49,996 nt of DNA from the NCBI GenBank assembly GCA_964645155.1, contig CAZYBG010000015.1, forward strand, positions 1-49,996. Direction: 5' to 3'. The position numbers were made by a program, and so were the translations under genes. This DNA is from CAZYBG01 sp964645155 (GTDB lineage Bacteria; Pseudomonadota; Alphaproteobacteria; Rhodobacterales; Rhodobacteraceae). Positions 18,513 through 25,720 of the stretch are shown in pieces. The first letter of the stretch is position 1. Each line of letters begins with the position of its first letter. The notes under the pieces were generated by a model. That model did not search any database. It saw only the letters and a list, made by a program, of their open reading frames with translations, and was not told the origin of the DNA.

Positions 18513-19750
18513 CCGGCGCGCGCTCCGGCGCGCTTGCGGCACTGGCCACCCACCGGGTGCTGCCGGTGGTCCTGCTGATCTTCTTCGGGGCCACGCTCCT
18601 CGCCGCCACGCGCGACTTCGCGGCGGTAGGGGGCGAGGGCGGCGGGGCGGGCGGCGGGGTCGTCGACTTCCACGCCTTCCACACCGTCGGCCGGATGGTC
18701 TGGGAAGGCACGGCGGCCGAGGCCTATCACCTGCCGTCGATGGAGGCGGCGCAGCGGCGCCTCACCGGGCGCGAGGGCGCGATGCCCTGGACCTACCCGC
18801 CGCAGTTCGACCTGGTGGCGGCGCTGCTCGGCGCGCTGCCGCCGTGGCTGGCGCATCTCGTCTTCGCGGGCGGCGGCCTGGCGGCGTTCGTGCTGGCGAT
18901 CCGTGCCCTCGCGGGCGCGGGGTGGGCGCTGGTGCTGCTCGCCGTCGCGCCGGCGATCCACATCTCGCTGGTGATCGGCCAGAACGGGCTGCTGATCGGC
19001 GCGCTTGCCGGGGCCGTCGCCCTTGGCGCGCTGGCCGGGCGGCCATGGGCGGCGGGGGTCGCGCTGGGGCTGATGGCGCTCAAGCCGCATCTCGGGCTCG
19101 GGCTCGGGCTTGCGGCGCTCGCGCAGGGCTGGTGGCGGCTCGTCGCCGCGGCCGCGCTGAGCGTGCTCGGCACCACCCTTCTCGCGACGCTGGCGCTCGG
19201 GCCGGCGATCTGGCCGGCGTTCCTCGGCGGGGTGGCCGAGGCGGGCGGCTTCCTCGCCGAGGGGCGCTACCAGCTGTTCCGCATGACCTCGGCCTATGCC
19301 GCGGTCGCGACGCTCGGCGGATCGCCCGGCCTTGCGCTGTGGCTGCAGGCGGTTACCGCGCTCGCGGCCGGCCTTGCCATCCTCGCTGCGGCCCGGCGCG
19401 GCATGGAGCGGCGGCGGTTCCTCGGCCTCGCCGCCATCGCCTCGGTCTTCGTCAGCCCCTATACCTACGACTACGACCTGACGATCCTCGCCGTCGGGCT
19501 GGCGCTGCTCCTGCCCGATCTGCTGGCGCGGGCGCGCGGCGTCGAGGCGGCGCTGCTCGTCACGCTCTGCTGGGTCGCCAGCGGCGCGGGGTTCCTGACG
19601 GCGACGCTGCAGGGCGGCGATGCCGCGCTGCGCGCGATCGAGGCGGGCGACCCGCCGGCATCGGTCGGGTTCCTCGCGCTTGTCGCGGTCGCCGCGCTTC
19701 TCGCTCGCGTGCTGGGCCGGGCGCGCGACCCGGCGGCGCTGCCGGCCTGA
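18509..19750 (+). CDS. GT-C glycosyltransferase, DUF2029/GT87-like
   Basis: The 413-residue protein has about ten membrane helices. The first periplasmic loop contains an acidic DFHAFHTVGRMVWEG motif and PWTYPPQFDL, both usual in DUF2029 polyprenyl-phosphate-sugar-dependent transferases, and SPYTYDYDLTIL lies near the C-terminus. It follows DprE2 with a GTGA overlap, the same place that the arabinosyltransferase aftA occupies in mycobacteria. I infer that it moves arabinofuranose from the lipid carrier to an acceptor outside the membrane. The acceptor (lipopolysaccharide, pilin, flagellin or a polymer) is not indicated. Confidence 0.8.
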   Translation: MTGARSGALAALATHRVLPVVLLIFFGATLLAATRDFAAVGGEGGGAGGGVVDFHAFHTVGRMVWEGTAAEAYHLPSMEAAQRRLTGREGAMPWTYPPQFDLVAALLGALPPWLAHLVFAGGGLAAFVLAIRALAGAGWALVLLAVAPAIHISLVIGQNGLLIGALAGAVALGALAGRPWAAGVALGLMALKPHLGLGLGLAALAQGWWRLVAAAALSVLGTTLLATLALGPAIWPAFLGGVAEAGGFLAEGRYQLFRMTSAYAAVATLGGSPGLALWLQAVTALAAGLAILAAARRGMERRRFLGLAAIASVFVSPYTYDYDLTILAVGLALLLPDLLARARGVEAALLVTLCWVASGAGFLTATLQGGDAALRAIEAGDPPASVGFLALVAVAALLARVLGRARDPAALPA

Positions 19751-19775
19751 GCCGCGCATCGAGGCCGCCAGCGCG

Positions 19776-20486
19776 TCAGCCCGCCGCCGCCGGCCGTGCC
19801 GGGAGGAGCAGCCGGGCGGCCAGCGCCGGAAGCTCGGCGAAGTCCCGAAAGAGCGCCTGGTGCGGCAGCGTGTCGATCGCCGCCTTGCGGTAGCCCTGCG
19901 CGAAAAGCGCGAACGGCACGCCCGCGGCGGCGGCGGTTTCGGCATCGACCTCGCTGTCGCCGACGAACAGCGCCGGGCCGCCGCCCAGCCGGCCGACCGC
20001 GTGGTGCAGCGGCGCGGGGTCGGGCTTGCGGGCGGCAAGCGTGTCGCCACCGACGACGACCGCGAAGACGCCGTCGAGCCCGAAATGGCCGAGGACCGCG
20101 CGCGCCGGTGCTTCGGGCTTGTTGGTGCAGATGCCGAGCCGGTGGCCCGCCGCGGCGAGCGCATCGAGCGCCGCGCGGACGCCGGGGTAGAGCCGCGTCA
20201 GATCGTGGCTTTCGGCGTAGAGCGCCAGCATCCGGGCGACCATCCGCCCGTGCCGGGCCGCGTCCGGCGCCGTGCCGCGGGCGGCCAGCATCCGCGTCAC
20301 GAACACCGGAAGCCCGTTGCCGACGAACGACCGCGCCTCGGCCAGCGTGATCGCGCCCAGGCCTTCGCCGGCGAGCACCAGGTTCGCGACCCGGTGGATG
20401 TCGGGCGCGCTGTCGATCAGCGTGCCGTCGAGGTCGAAGATTACGGCGGCCGGGCCGCGGTCGGCCCATGCGGGCCCGGGCGTCAC
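19776..20486 (-). CDS. Phosphoglycolate phosphatase-like HAD hydrolase
   Basis: The 236-residue HAD protein shows motif I VIFDLDGTLIDSAPDIH, motif II CTNKPE, Lys motif ARKPDPAPL and motif IV FVGDSEVDAETAAAAG, in the order and length of Gph/CbbZ enzymes that remove phosphate from 2-phosphoglycolate. The GTG at 20486 overlaps the stop of the upstream gene as GTGA and has GGAAGG before it; a second GTG at 20498 is possible. It lies in one operon with rpe, which fits a Calvin-cycle or repair role. It converges on the GT-C gene with a 25-base gap lacking a terminator. Confidence 0.85.
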   Translation of the reverse strand: MTPGPAWADRGPAAVIFDLDGTLIDSAPDIHRVANLVLAGEGLGAITLAEARSFVGNGLPVFVTRMLAARGTAPDAARHGRMVARMLALYAESHDLTRLYPGVRAALDALAAAGHRLGICTNKPEAPARAVLGHFGLDGVFAVVVGGDTLAARKPDPAPLHHAVGRLGGGPALFVGDSEVDAETAAAAGVPFALFAQGYRKAAIDTLPHQALFRDFAELPALAARLLLPARPAAAG

Positions 20487-21031
20487 GCCGCCTTCCACTT
20501 GATCGAGCAGCCGATGCTCGGCATCTGGCTGGCCGGGCCGCGGCGGGTCGCGGCGGCCTGGCGCATCGCCTCGAAAAGCTCGCGCGGGGCGCCCGGCGGC
20601 GGCGGGCTGCGGCCGCCCGCGTCGATCCGGCCGCGGTACTGCAGTTCCAGCGCGGCGTTGAAGCCGAAGAAGTCGGGCGTACAGGCCGCGCCCGAGGCGC
20701 GGGCGACGTCCTGGCTTTCGTCATGCAGGTAGCGGAACGGGAAGCGGTGCCGCTCGGCCATTGCGCGCATCCGCGGAAAGCTGTCGTCGGGGTAGGCGTC
20801 GTTCGCGCAGATCGCGGCGACGCCGATGCCCAGCGCGGCCAGTTCCTGCGCGTCGCGCAGGATGCGGTCGAGCGCGCCGACGACGTAGGGGCAGTGGTTG
20901 CAGATGAACATGACCAGCGTGCCGTTCGGCCCCGCGATGTCCTGCAGCGCGTAGCTCCCGCCGTCGGTCGCGGGGAGCGTGAAGGCGGGGGGCTTCCAGC
21001 CGAAGTCGCAGACCGGGGCGCTCGCGGCCAT
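20483..21031 (-). CDS. Thioredoxin-fold (AhpC/TSA-like) protein
   Basis: The 182 residues have a peroxiredoxin/TlpA-type fold: FTLPATDGGSYALQDI, then FICNHCPYVVGALDRI with a Cys-Asn-His-Cys pair, then AICANDAYPDDSFPRM and a conserved ACTPDFFGF (cis-Pro loop). This thioredoxin family protein with the CNHCPY motif is widespread and its substrate is unknown. The ATG shares a base with the rpe stop (TGATG), and its end overlaps the HAD gene. The last 20 residues (PSIGCSIKWK) contain a further conserved Cys. Confidence 0.85.
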   Translation of the reverse strand: MAASAPVCDFGWKPPAFTLPATDGGSYALQDIAGPNGTLVMFICNHCPYVVGALDRILRDAQELAALGIGVAAICANDAYPDDSFPRMRAMAERHRFPFRYLHDESQDVARASGAACTPDFFGFNAALELQYRGRIDAGGRSPPPPGAPRELFEAMRQAAATRRGPASQMPSIGCSIKWKAA

Positions 21032-21726
21032 CAGGCGGCCCTCCGGCCCTGTTCGGCCGCGGCACGGATCGCGGCGATGTTGGCGCCGTAGGCGGCGGGG
21101 TTCGCGGCGGAGCCGCCCCGGAACACCGCCGAACCGGCGACGAGCACGTCGGCGCCGGCCGCGACGACGGCTGCGGCGGTGGCGGTGTCGATCCCGCCAT
21201 CGATCTCGATATGGATCGGGCGGTCGCCGACCAGCTGGCGGAGGCGACGGATTTTCCCTGTCATGTCAAGGATCTTCTGGCCGCCGAAGCCGGGGTTCAC
21301 GGTCATCACGCAGACCAGGTCAAGCAGGTCGAGCAGGTTCTCGACCCCGTCGAGCCCGGTGCCTGGGTTGAGCGCGAGCCCGGCGCGGCAGCCGGCGCCG
21401 CGGATCGCCTGGAGGGTGCGGTGGACATGCGGGCCGGCTTCGAGATGCGCGGTGACGATGTCGGCGCCGGCCTCGGCGAAGGCCGCGACGAAGGGATCGA
21501 CCGGGGCGATCATCAGATGCACGTCCATCACCGTTTTTACATGCGGCCGCAAGGCCTTGACCATCGGCGGCCCGAACGTGAGGTTGGGCACGAAATGGCC
21601 GTCCATGACGTCGACATGGATCCAGTCGGCGCCCTGGTCCTCGACCGCGCGGCACTCGGCGCCGAAGTTCGCGAAATCGGTGGCGAGGATCGACGGGGCG
21701 ATCTTGATCGAGCGGTCGAACGGCAT
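21031..21726 (-). CDS. rpe: Ribulose-phosphate 3-epimerase
   Basis: The 231-residue TIM-barrel enzyme interconverts ribulose 5-phosphate and xylulose 5-phosphate. Motifs are IKIAPSILATDFANFG, IHVDVMDGHFVPNLTFGP (metal-binding His/Asp), MDVHLMI, VMTVNPGFGGQ and EIDGGIDTATA. The ATG at 21726 has GAGG about nine bases before it and gives the usual N-terminus. The open frame continues 31 codons upstream, but this would run through the putative promoter. It is first in an operon with the thioredoxin-like and HAD genes. Confidence 0.95.
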   Translation of the reverse strand: MPFDRSIKIAPSILATDFANFGAECRAVEDQGADWIHVDVMDGHFVPNLTFGPPMVKALRPHVKTVMDVHLMIAPVDPFVAAFAEAGADIVTAHLEAGPHVHRTLQAIRGAGCRAGLALNPGTGLDGVENLLDLLDLVCVMTVNPGFGGQKILDMTGKIRRLRQLVGDRPIHIEIDGGIDTATAAAVVAAGADVLVAGSAVFRGGSAANPAAYGANIAAIRAAAEQGRRAA

Positions 21727-21769
21727 CCGGGGCACCTCGGGCGGCAGCGCGGGACGGGGCGGCCCTGGT

Positions 21770-21799
21770 GGAATAGCGCGGTTCGGGGCGGCGGCACAA
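21770..21799 (-). promoter_or_regulatory. Putative rpe promoter
   Basis: Read on the minus strand: TTGTGC (21799-21794), 18 bases, TATTCC (21775-21770), about 44 bases before the rpe ATG. The -35 lies in the first unit of the 11-bp repeat array. Each box matches the consensus at only three or four positions, so an activator would be expected. Confidence 0.45.
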
Positions 21800-21846
21800 C
21801 CCGTACACAACCCGTACACCGGCTGTACACCGCCGTGTGCACCGCC
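21792..21846. repeat. Five phased 11-bp repeats upstream of rpe
   Basis: Plus-strand units are cggcacaaccc, gtacacaaccc, gtacaccggct, gtacaccgccg and tgtgcaccgcc at 21792, 21803, 21814, 21825 and 21836. The core GTACAC recurs at exactly 11-base steps in the middle three. The array reaches from the -35 box to about 45 bases upstream of it, on one face of the helix. This is the geometry of a multi-site activator. I see no other explanation for it in the intergenic region 21727-21891. Confidence 0.8.
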
Positions 21847-21891
21847 CCCGCCGCCCGTCGCCGCCCGCCGACGTTCCCCGGAGCGCCCGCC

Positions 21892-22527
21892 TCAGCCGAG
21901 CGTGACCACAGGCCCGCCGGCCGCGCGGGCATCGGCGGCGTCGTGCGTGACGAGGAGGACCGGCAGGCCGCGCGCCCGGGCGAGGTCGAAGACGAGGCGC
22001 CGGGTCTGGTCGCGCAGCGGGGCGTCGAGGCGCGAGAACGGCTCGTCGAGGAGGAGCGCGCGGGGGGCGGAAAGCAGCATCCGCATCAGCGCCACCCGCG
22101 CCTTCTGGCCGCCCGAGAGGGTGGCCGGGTCGCGCGGGCCGAAGCCGGCCAGATCGACCTCGGCCAGCGCCGCCTCGATCCGCGCGGCGCGGTCGGCGCG
22201 GCTGCCGCCGGGCGGCAGGCCGAAGCCGAGGTTTCCGGCGACCGAGAGGTGCGGGAACAGAAGCTCGTCCTGGAACAGGATGCCGATCCGCCGCGCTTCG
22301 GTCGGCAGCCGCGTCACGTCGCGCCCGTCGAGCAGGATGCGGCCCATCAGCCGGAACGCCGGCGGCAGCGTGCCGGTGACCGCGGCGAGGATGGTGGACT
22401 TGCCGACGCCGGAGGGACCCATCAGCGTAAGCGCCTCGCCCGGCGCGATCCGGGCCTCGAGCTCGACCAGCCGGCGGCTGCCGAGCTCGATGCACAGGCG
22501 GTCGAGGATCAGGCCGCGGTCAGCCAT
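21892..22527 (-). CDS. ynjD: ABC transporter ATP-binding protein (YnjD-like)
   Basis: The 211-residue ATPase has Walker A GPSGVGKST (about 38-46), ILFQDELLFPHLSVAGNLGFGLP, signature LSGGQKARVALMRML, Walker B ALLLDEPFSRLD and a shortened end after VTHDAADARA. Small size and the QDELLFPHLSV motif fit YnjD or ThiQ. The neighbouring binding protein decides for YnjD. The ATG overlaps the permease end by 8 bases. Confidence 0.8.
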   Translation of the reverse strand: MADRGLILDRLCIELGSRRLVELEARIAPGEALTLMGPSGVGKSTILAAVTGTLPPAFRLMGRILLDGRDVTRLPTEARRIGILFQDELLFPHLSVAGNLGFGLPPGGSRADRAARIEAALAEVDLAGFGPRDPATLSGGQKARVALMRMLLSAPRALLLDEPFSRLDAPLRDQTRRLVFDLARARGLPVLLVTHDAADARAAGGPVVTLG

Positions 22528-24295
22528 GCAGGCCCCGCCGGTGGCGGAACACGAGCCGCGGCAGGAGAAGCGCGAGCGCGAAGGGCAGGATCACCGCGGC
22601 GGTCTGCGCCAGCCCGAAGAGCCCGATCAGCCGCCGGTCGCCGCCGGCGGCCAGCGCCACCGCCTCGGTCGTCAGCGTGGCGACGCGGCCGCCGCCGACG
22701 AGCAGCGTGGGCAGGTACTGCCCGACCGAGACGGCGAAGCCGACGGCGGCGGCGGTCAGCACCGGCCGCAGCAGCATCGGCAGGCGGACCGCGAACAGCA
22801 CCCGGCCGGGCGAGGCGCCGAGGGCGCGGGCGATGGTGGCGTGGCGCAGGTCCCACGCCCGCCAGGCATCGGCGAGCGCGAGGAAGGTGTAGGGCAGCAC
22901 GAAGACCAGATGCGCCGCGACGACGGCAAGCCGCCCGTCGCGGGCGCCGGCGCCGAGGGCCAGCGTCTGCAGCCCGAGGAGGAAGGCGACCTGCGGCACC
23001 AGAAGCGGCAGGTAGAGCAGCCAGAGGCTGCGGGCCGAGGGGGTGAGGCCGTGGCGATGCTCGGCCTCGAGGCAGGCGATGCTGAGCGCCATCGCGGCGA
23101 GCGTCGCGGCGGCGGCGATCAGCAGCGTGTCGGCCAGCGGCCCGGGCAGCGCCGGCCCGTGCCGCGCCCAGGTGCCGAGCGTCAGCGCTTGCGGCAGCGC
23201 GTCGGGAAACGTCCAGGGGCCGGCGACCGACCAGAGCGCGAGGCTGGCGAGGCCGGCGAGGACCGCCGCCGCCGAGAGCGCGGCGAGCGCGAGCCCGAGG
23301 CCGCGGGCCAGCGCCCCGGAAGCGGGCCGGCCGCGATGGCCCGAGATGGCCCAGCGGCAGCCGAGCCGCGCGGCCAGCGCCTCGGCCGCGCGCCAGAGCA
23401 CGAGCGCGCCGAGCACCAGGCCGAGCTGCAGGACGGCGCCGGCGGCGGCCTGGAAGCGGACCGTCAGGTCGGGATCGGACATCCAGCGGACGGTCTGCAC
23501 GGCCAGCGTCGGCGGGGTCGACGGACCGAGGATCAGCGCGACGTCGACGACCGACATCGAATAGGCGAGGACGGCGCAGACCGGCAGCCGGATCTGGCGG
23601 TAGACGGCCGGCAGCACGGTCTTGAGCCAGCCCGTCACCCGGCCGTAGCCGAGCGCCCGGGCCAGCGTCAGGCGCTGGGTGGCCTGCGCCTGCGGCAGCG
23701 CCGCCAGCGCCATCAGAAGCAGGAACGGCACCTCCTTGACGACCAGCCCGAAGATCAGCGCCAGGCCGTGGGTGTCCTGCACGACGAGGAGGTCGGGCGG
23801 CCGGTCCCAGCCCGTCGCCCAGGGCGAGAGAGCGCGCGCGATCCAGCCCGAGGGGGCGATCAGGAAGGCCAGCCCGAAGGCCGCCGCGGCGTGCGGCACC
23901 GACAGCAGCGGCGAGAGCAGCCGCTCGAGCGCGGCGAAGGCGCGGGTGCCCTGCCAGCCGGCGAGGATCAGGACGACGATGCCGAGCGACAGCGCCGTCG
24001 CCGCGAGGCCGGTGGTGAGCGAGAGCGTGGCGGCCGCGGGGAGGCCGGGCCAGGCGAGAAGGTCGCGGAACGCGTCGAGCGAGAGCCGGGTCCCGCCGAG
24101 CGCCGGCAGCCAGCCGAAGGCCGGCAGCAGGGTGAAGGCGAGGCCCGCCGCGACCGGCGCCAGCATCAGGGCAAGCGTCAGCGCCGGCGCGAGGGGCAGG
24201 AGGCCCCGGCGCGGGGGGCCCCGGTCGCGGCGGCGCAGCGTCGCGTCGGCCACCTCAGCGCGTGCCGTAGCGGGCGACCCAGTCCTCGGCGACAC
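22520..24295 (-). CDS. ynjC: ABC transporter permease, two-module (YnjC-like)
   Basis: A permease of about 577-591 residues with two fused BPD_transp_1 halves, each with an EAA loop (LTLARALGYGRVTGWLKTVL in the first, ATIARALGASPGRVLF in the second) and about twelve helices in all. The layout matches YnjC and other iron/thiamine-type fused permeases. The longest GTG start at 24295 overlaps the binding-protein gene by 41 bases; another GTG at 24253, two bases after that gene's stop region, gives a 577-residue product. Neither has a strong ribosome site. Confidence 0.8.
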   Translation of the reverse strand: MSPRTGSPATARAEVADATLRRRDRGPPRRGLLPLAPALTLALMLAPVAAGLAFTLLPAFGWLPALGGTRLSLDAFRDLLAWPGLPAAATLSLTTGLAATALSLGIVVLILAGWQGTRAFAALERLLSPLLSVPHAAAAFGLAFLIAPSGWIARALSPWATGWDRPPDLLVVQDTHGLALIFGLVVKEVPFLLLMALAALPQAQATQRLTLARALGYGRVTGWLKTVLPAVYRQIRLPVCAVLAYSMSVVDVALILGPSTPPTLAVQTVRWMSDPDLTVRFQAAAGAVLQLGLVLGALVLWRAAEALAARLGCRWAISGHRGRPASGALARGLGLALAALSAAAVLAGLASLALWSVAGPWTFPDALPQALTLGTWARHGPALPGPLADTLLIAAAATLAAMALSIACLEAEHRHGLTPSARSLWLLYLPLLVPQVAFLLGLQTLALGAGARDGRLAVVAAHLVFVLPYTFLALADAWRAWDLRHATIARALGASPGRVLFAVRLPMLLRPVLTAAAVGFAVSVGQYLPTLLVGGGRVATLTTEAVALAAGGDRRLIGLFGLAQTAAVILPFALALLLPRLVFRHRRGLHG

Positions 24296-25475
24296 GGGTC
24301 ATCCACGACGGATGCGGCTCGGGCAGCGCGGCGCCGAGCTCGGCCGGCGAGAGCGTGGCGACGCCGAGGTCGAGCGCGGCGAAGGCCGCCGCGTCCTCCG
24401 GCGCGAGGCGGTCCATGGCGAGGACCGTGCCCCAGCCGAGATGCGCGGGGTCCTGCATCCGGAGCTGCGCCTCGGGCGACATCAGGAAGTTGGCGAGCAC
24501 CATCGCGCCGGCCTTGGCATTGGCGTTGTAGGGGATCGCGACGAAGCTCGCATTGCCGATCGTGCCGCCGTCGAGGACGTAGCTGCGCACCGTGTCGGGC
24601 AGTTCGCCGCTCCGGATCGCCGCCGAGGCGGCGCCGGGCGAGAACGAGATCGCGAGGTCGATCTCGCCGTCGGCCAGAAGCGGCTTCAGCGCCTCGCCGG
24701 TGGCCGGGTAGGCGCGGCCGCCGCGCCAGAGATGCGGCGTGAGCGCGTCGAGGAACGACCAGAGCGGCGCGGTGGCCGCGGCGTAGCCGGCCTCGTCGGC
24801 GGGTGCCGCGAGGACCGCGGGGTCGGCGGCGAGCCCGACCAGCGCCTGCTTGAGGAACGTCGTGCCGAGGAAGTCGGGCGGCTGGGGATAGGTGAAGCGG
24901 CCTGGATTGGCCGCGGCCCAGTCGGCCAGCGCAGGCATCGACCGCGGCGGGTCGGGCAGGCGGGCGGCGTCGTGCCAGAAGACGACCTGGGCCATCGCCC
25001 AGGGCGCCTCGAGCCCCTCGGTCGGCACGGTGAAGTCGGCGGTCAGCGCGGCATTGGCGGCGGGGTCGGTCAGCGCCCAGTTCGGCAGCGCCTCGGCCCA
25101 GGGCCCGAAGAGCAGCCCCTGGTCCTTCATCGCGGCGAAGTTCGGGCCGTTGATCCAGATCAGGTCGACCGCGCCACCGGCGTCGCGGCCGGCCGCCTTC
25201 TCGGCGATCACGCGGCTGACCGCGTCGGCGGTGTCGGCGAGCTTGACATGCTCGACGCTCACGCCGTGATCCTCGGCGACGCGGCCGCCGGCCCAGGCGA
25301 TGAAGTCGTTCGCCTGCGCCGAGCCGCCCCAGGCGTGGAAGTAGACGGTCTGGCCGCGGGCCTCGGCCTCGACCGCGCCCCAGTCGGCCGGATCGGGCCG
25401 GGCCGGATCAGGCTGGGCGGCGGCGGGGCCGGCCGCGAGGGCGAGGGCGAGGGCAGCGGGGGCGGCGAGGCGCAT
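24255..25475 (-). CDS. ynjB: ABC transporter substrate-binding protein (YnjB-like)
   Basis: The 406-residue receptor has a signal peptide (MRLAAPAALALALAAG, cut near AAAQP). It resembles E. coli YnjB as I remember it: AWGGSAQANDFIAWAGG near residue 50, VDLIWINGPNFAAMKDQGLL near 110, FTYPQPPDFLGTTFLKQ, and IPYNANAKAGAMVLANFLMS near 320. The substrate of YnjBCD is not established. GGAG lies ten bases before the ATG on the minus strand. It is the first gene of the three-gene operon. Confidence 0.85.
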   Translation of the reverse strand: MRLAAPAALALALAAGPAAAQPDPARPDPADWGAVEAEARGQTVYFHAWGGSAQANDFIAWAGGRVAEDHGVSVEHVKLADTADAVSRVIAEKAAGRDAGGAVDLIWINGPNFAAMKDQGLLFGPWAEALPNWALTDPAANAALTADFTVPTEGLEAPWAMAQVVFWHDAARLPDPPRSMPALADWAAANPGRFTYPQPPDFLGTTFLKQALVGLAADPAVLAAPADEAGYAAATAPLWSFLDALTPHLWRGGRAYPATGEALKPLLADGEIDLAISFSPGAASAAIRSGELPDTVRSYVLDGGTIGNASFVAIPYNANAKAGAMVLANFLMSPEAQLRMQDPAHLGWGTVLAMDRLAPEDAAAFAALDLGVATLSPAELGAALPEPHPSWMTRVAEDWVARYGTR

Positions 25476-25560
25476 GGCAGGCTCCGGGTCGTGGCGCGCC
25501 CCTAACTCGCAGGAAAGCGCGGTCCGGAAAACTCATATTCCCGTCAGGTCTGTGACAGGA

Positions 25561-25719
25561 TCAGCGCCGGCGGCGGTGGACGAAGAAGTCGTAGCCGACG
25601 AGCAGCATCGTCACGCCGAGTACGATGCCGAGGTCGAGCCGCGGCACCTTGGCGATCAGGATGCCGAGGAACGCCGCCAGCGTGGCGAAGGCGAAGAGCT
25701 TCAGGAACAGGTCGGACAT
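25561..25719 (-). CDS. 52-residue membrane protein after amidase
   Basis: A short gene too small for usual ORF cut-offs. The minus strand reads TGA-G-ATG at the amidase end, so it starts one base after the amidase stop. It has a near-perfect Shine-Dalgarno GAGGAGGG seven bases before its ATG. The product begins MSDLFLKLFAFATLAAFLGI, then IAKVPRLDLGIVLGVTMLLV and ends YDFFVHRRRR. Two membrane helices (about 5-23 and 29-44) separated by a KVPRLD loop and a basic cytoplasmic tail are visible. The strong ribosome site and tight placement make it a real gene. Its function is unknown; a partner of the TRAP transporter is possible. Confidence 0.75.
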   Translation of the reverse strand: MSDLFLKLFAFATLAAFLGILIAKVPRLDLGIVLGVTMLLVGYDFFVHRRRR

Positions 25720-25720
25720 C

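Noticed and set aside
21727..21819. 31-residue extension of rpe
   Set aside because: It would run through the putative promoter and repeats; the family N-terminus is at 21726 with GAGG upstream.
21179..24742. Open frame of about 1190 codons on the plus strand
   Set aside because: Opposite rpe and the ynjBCD genes, which have clear motifs; composition is typical of antisense GC-rich frames.
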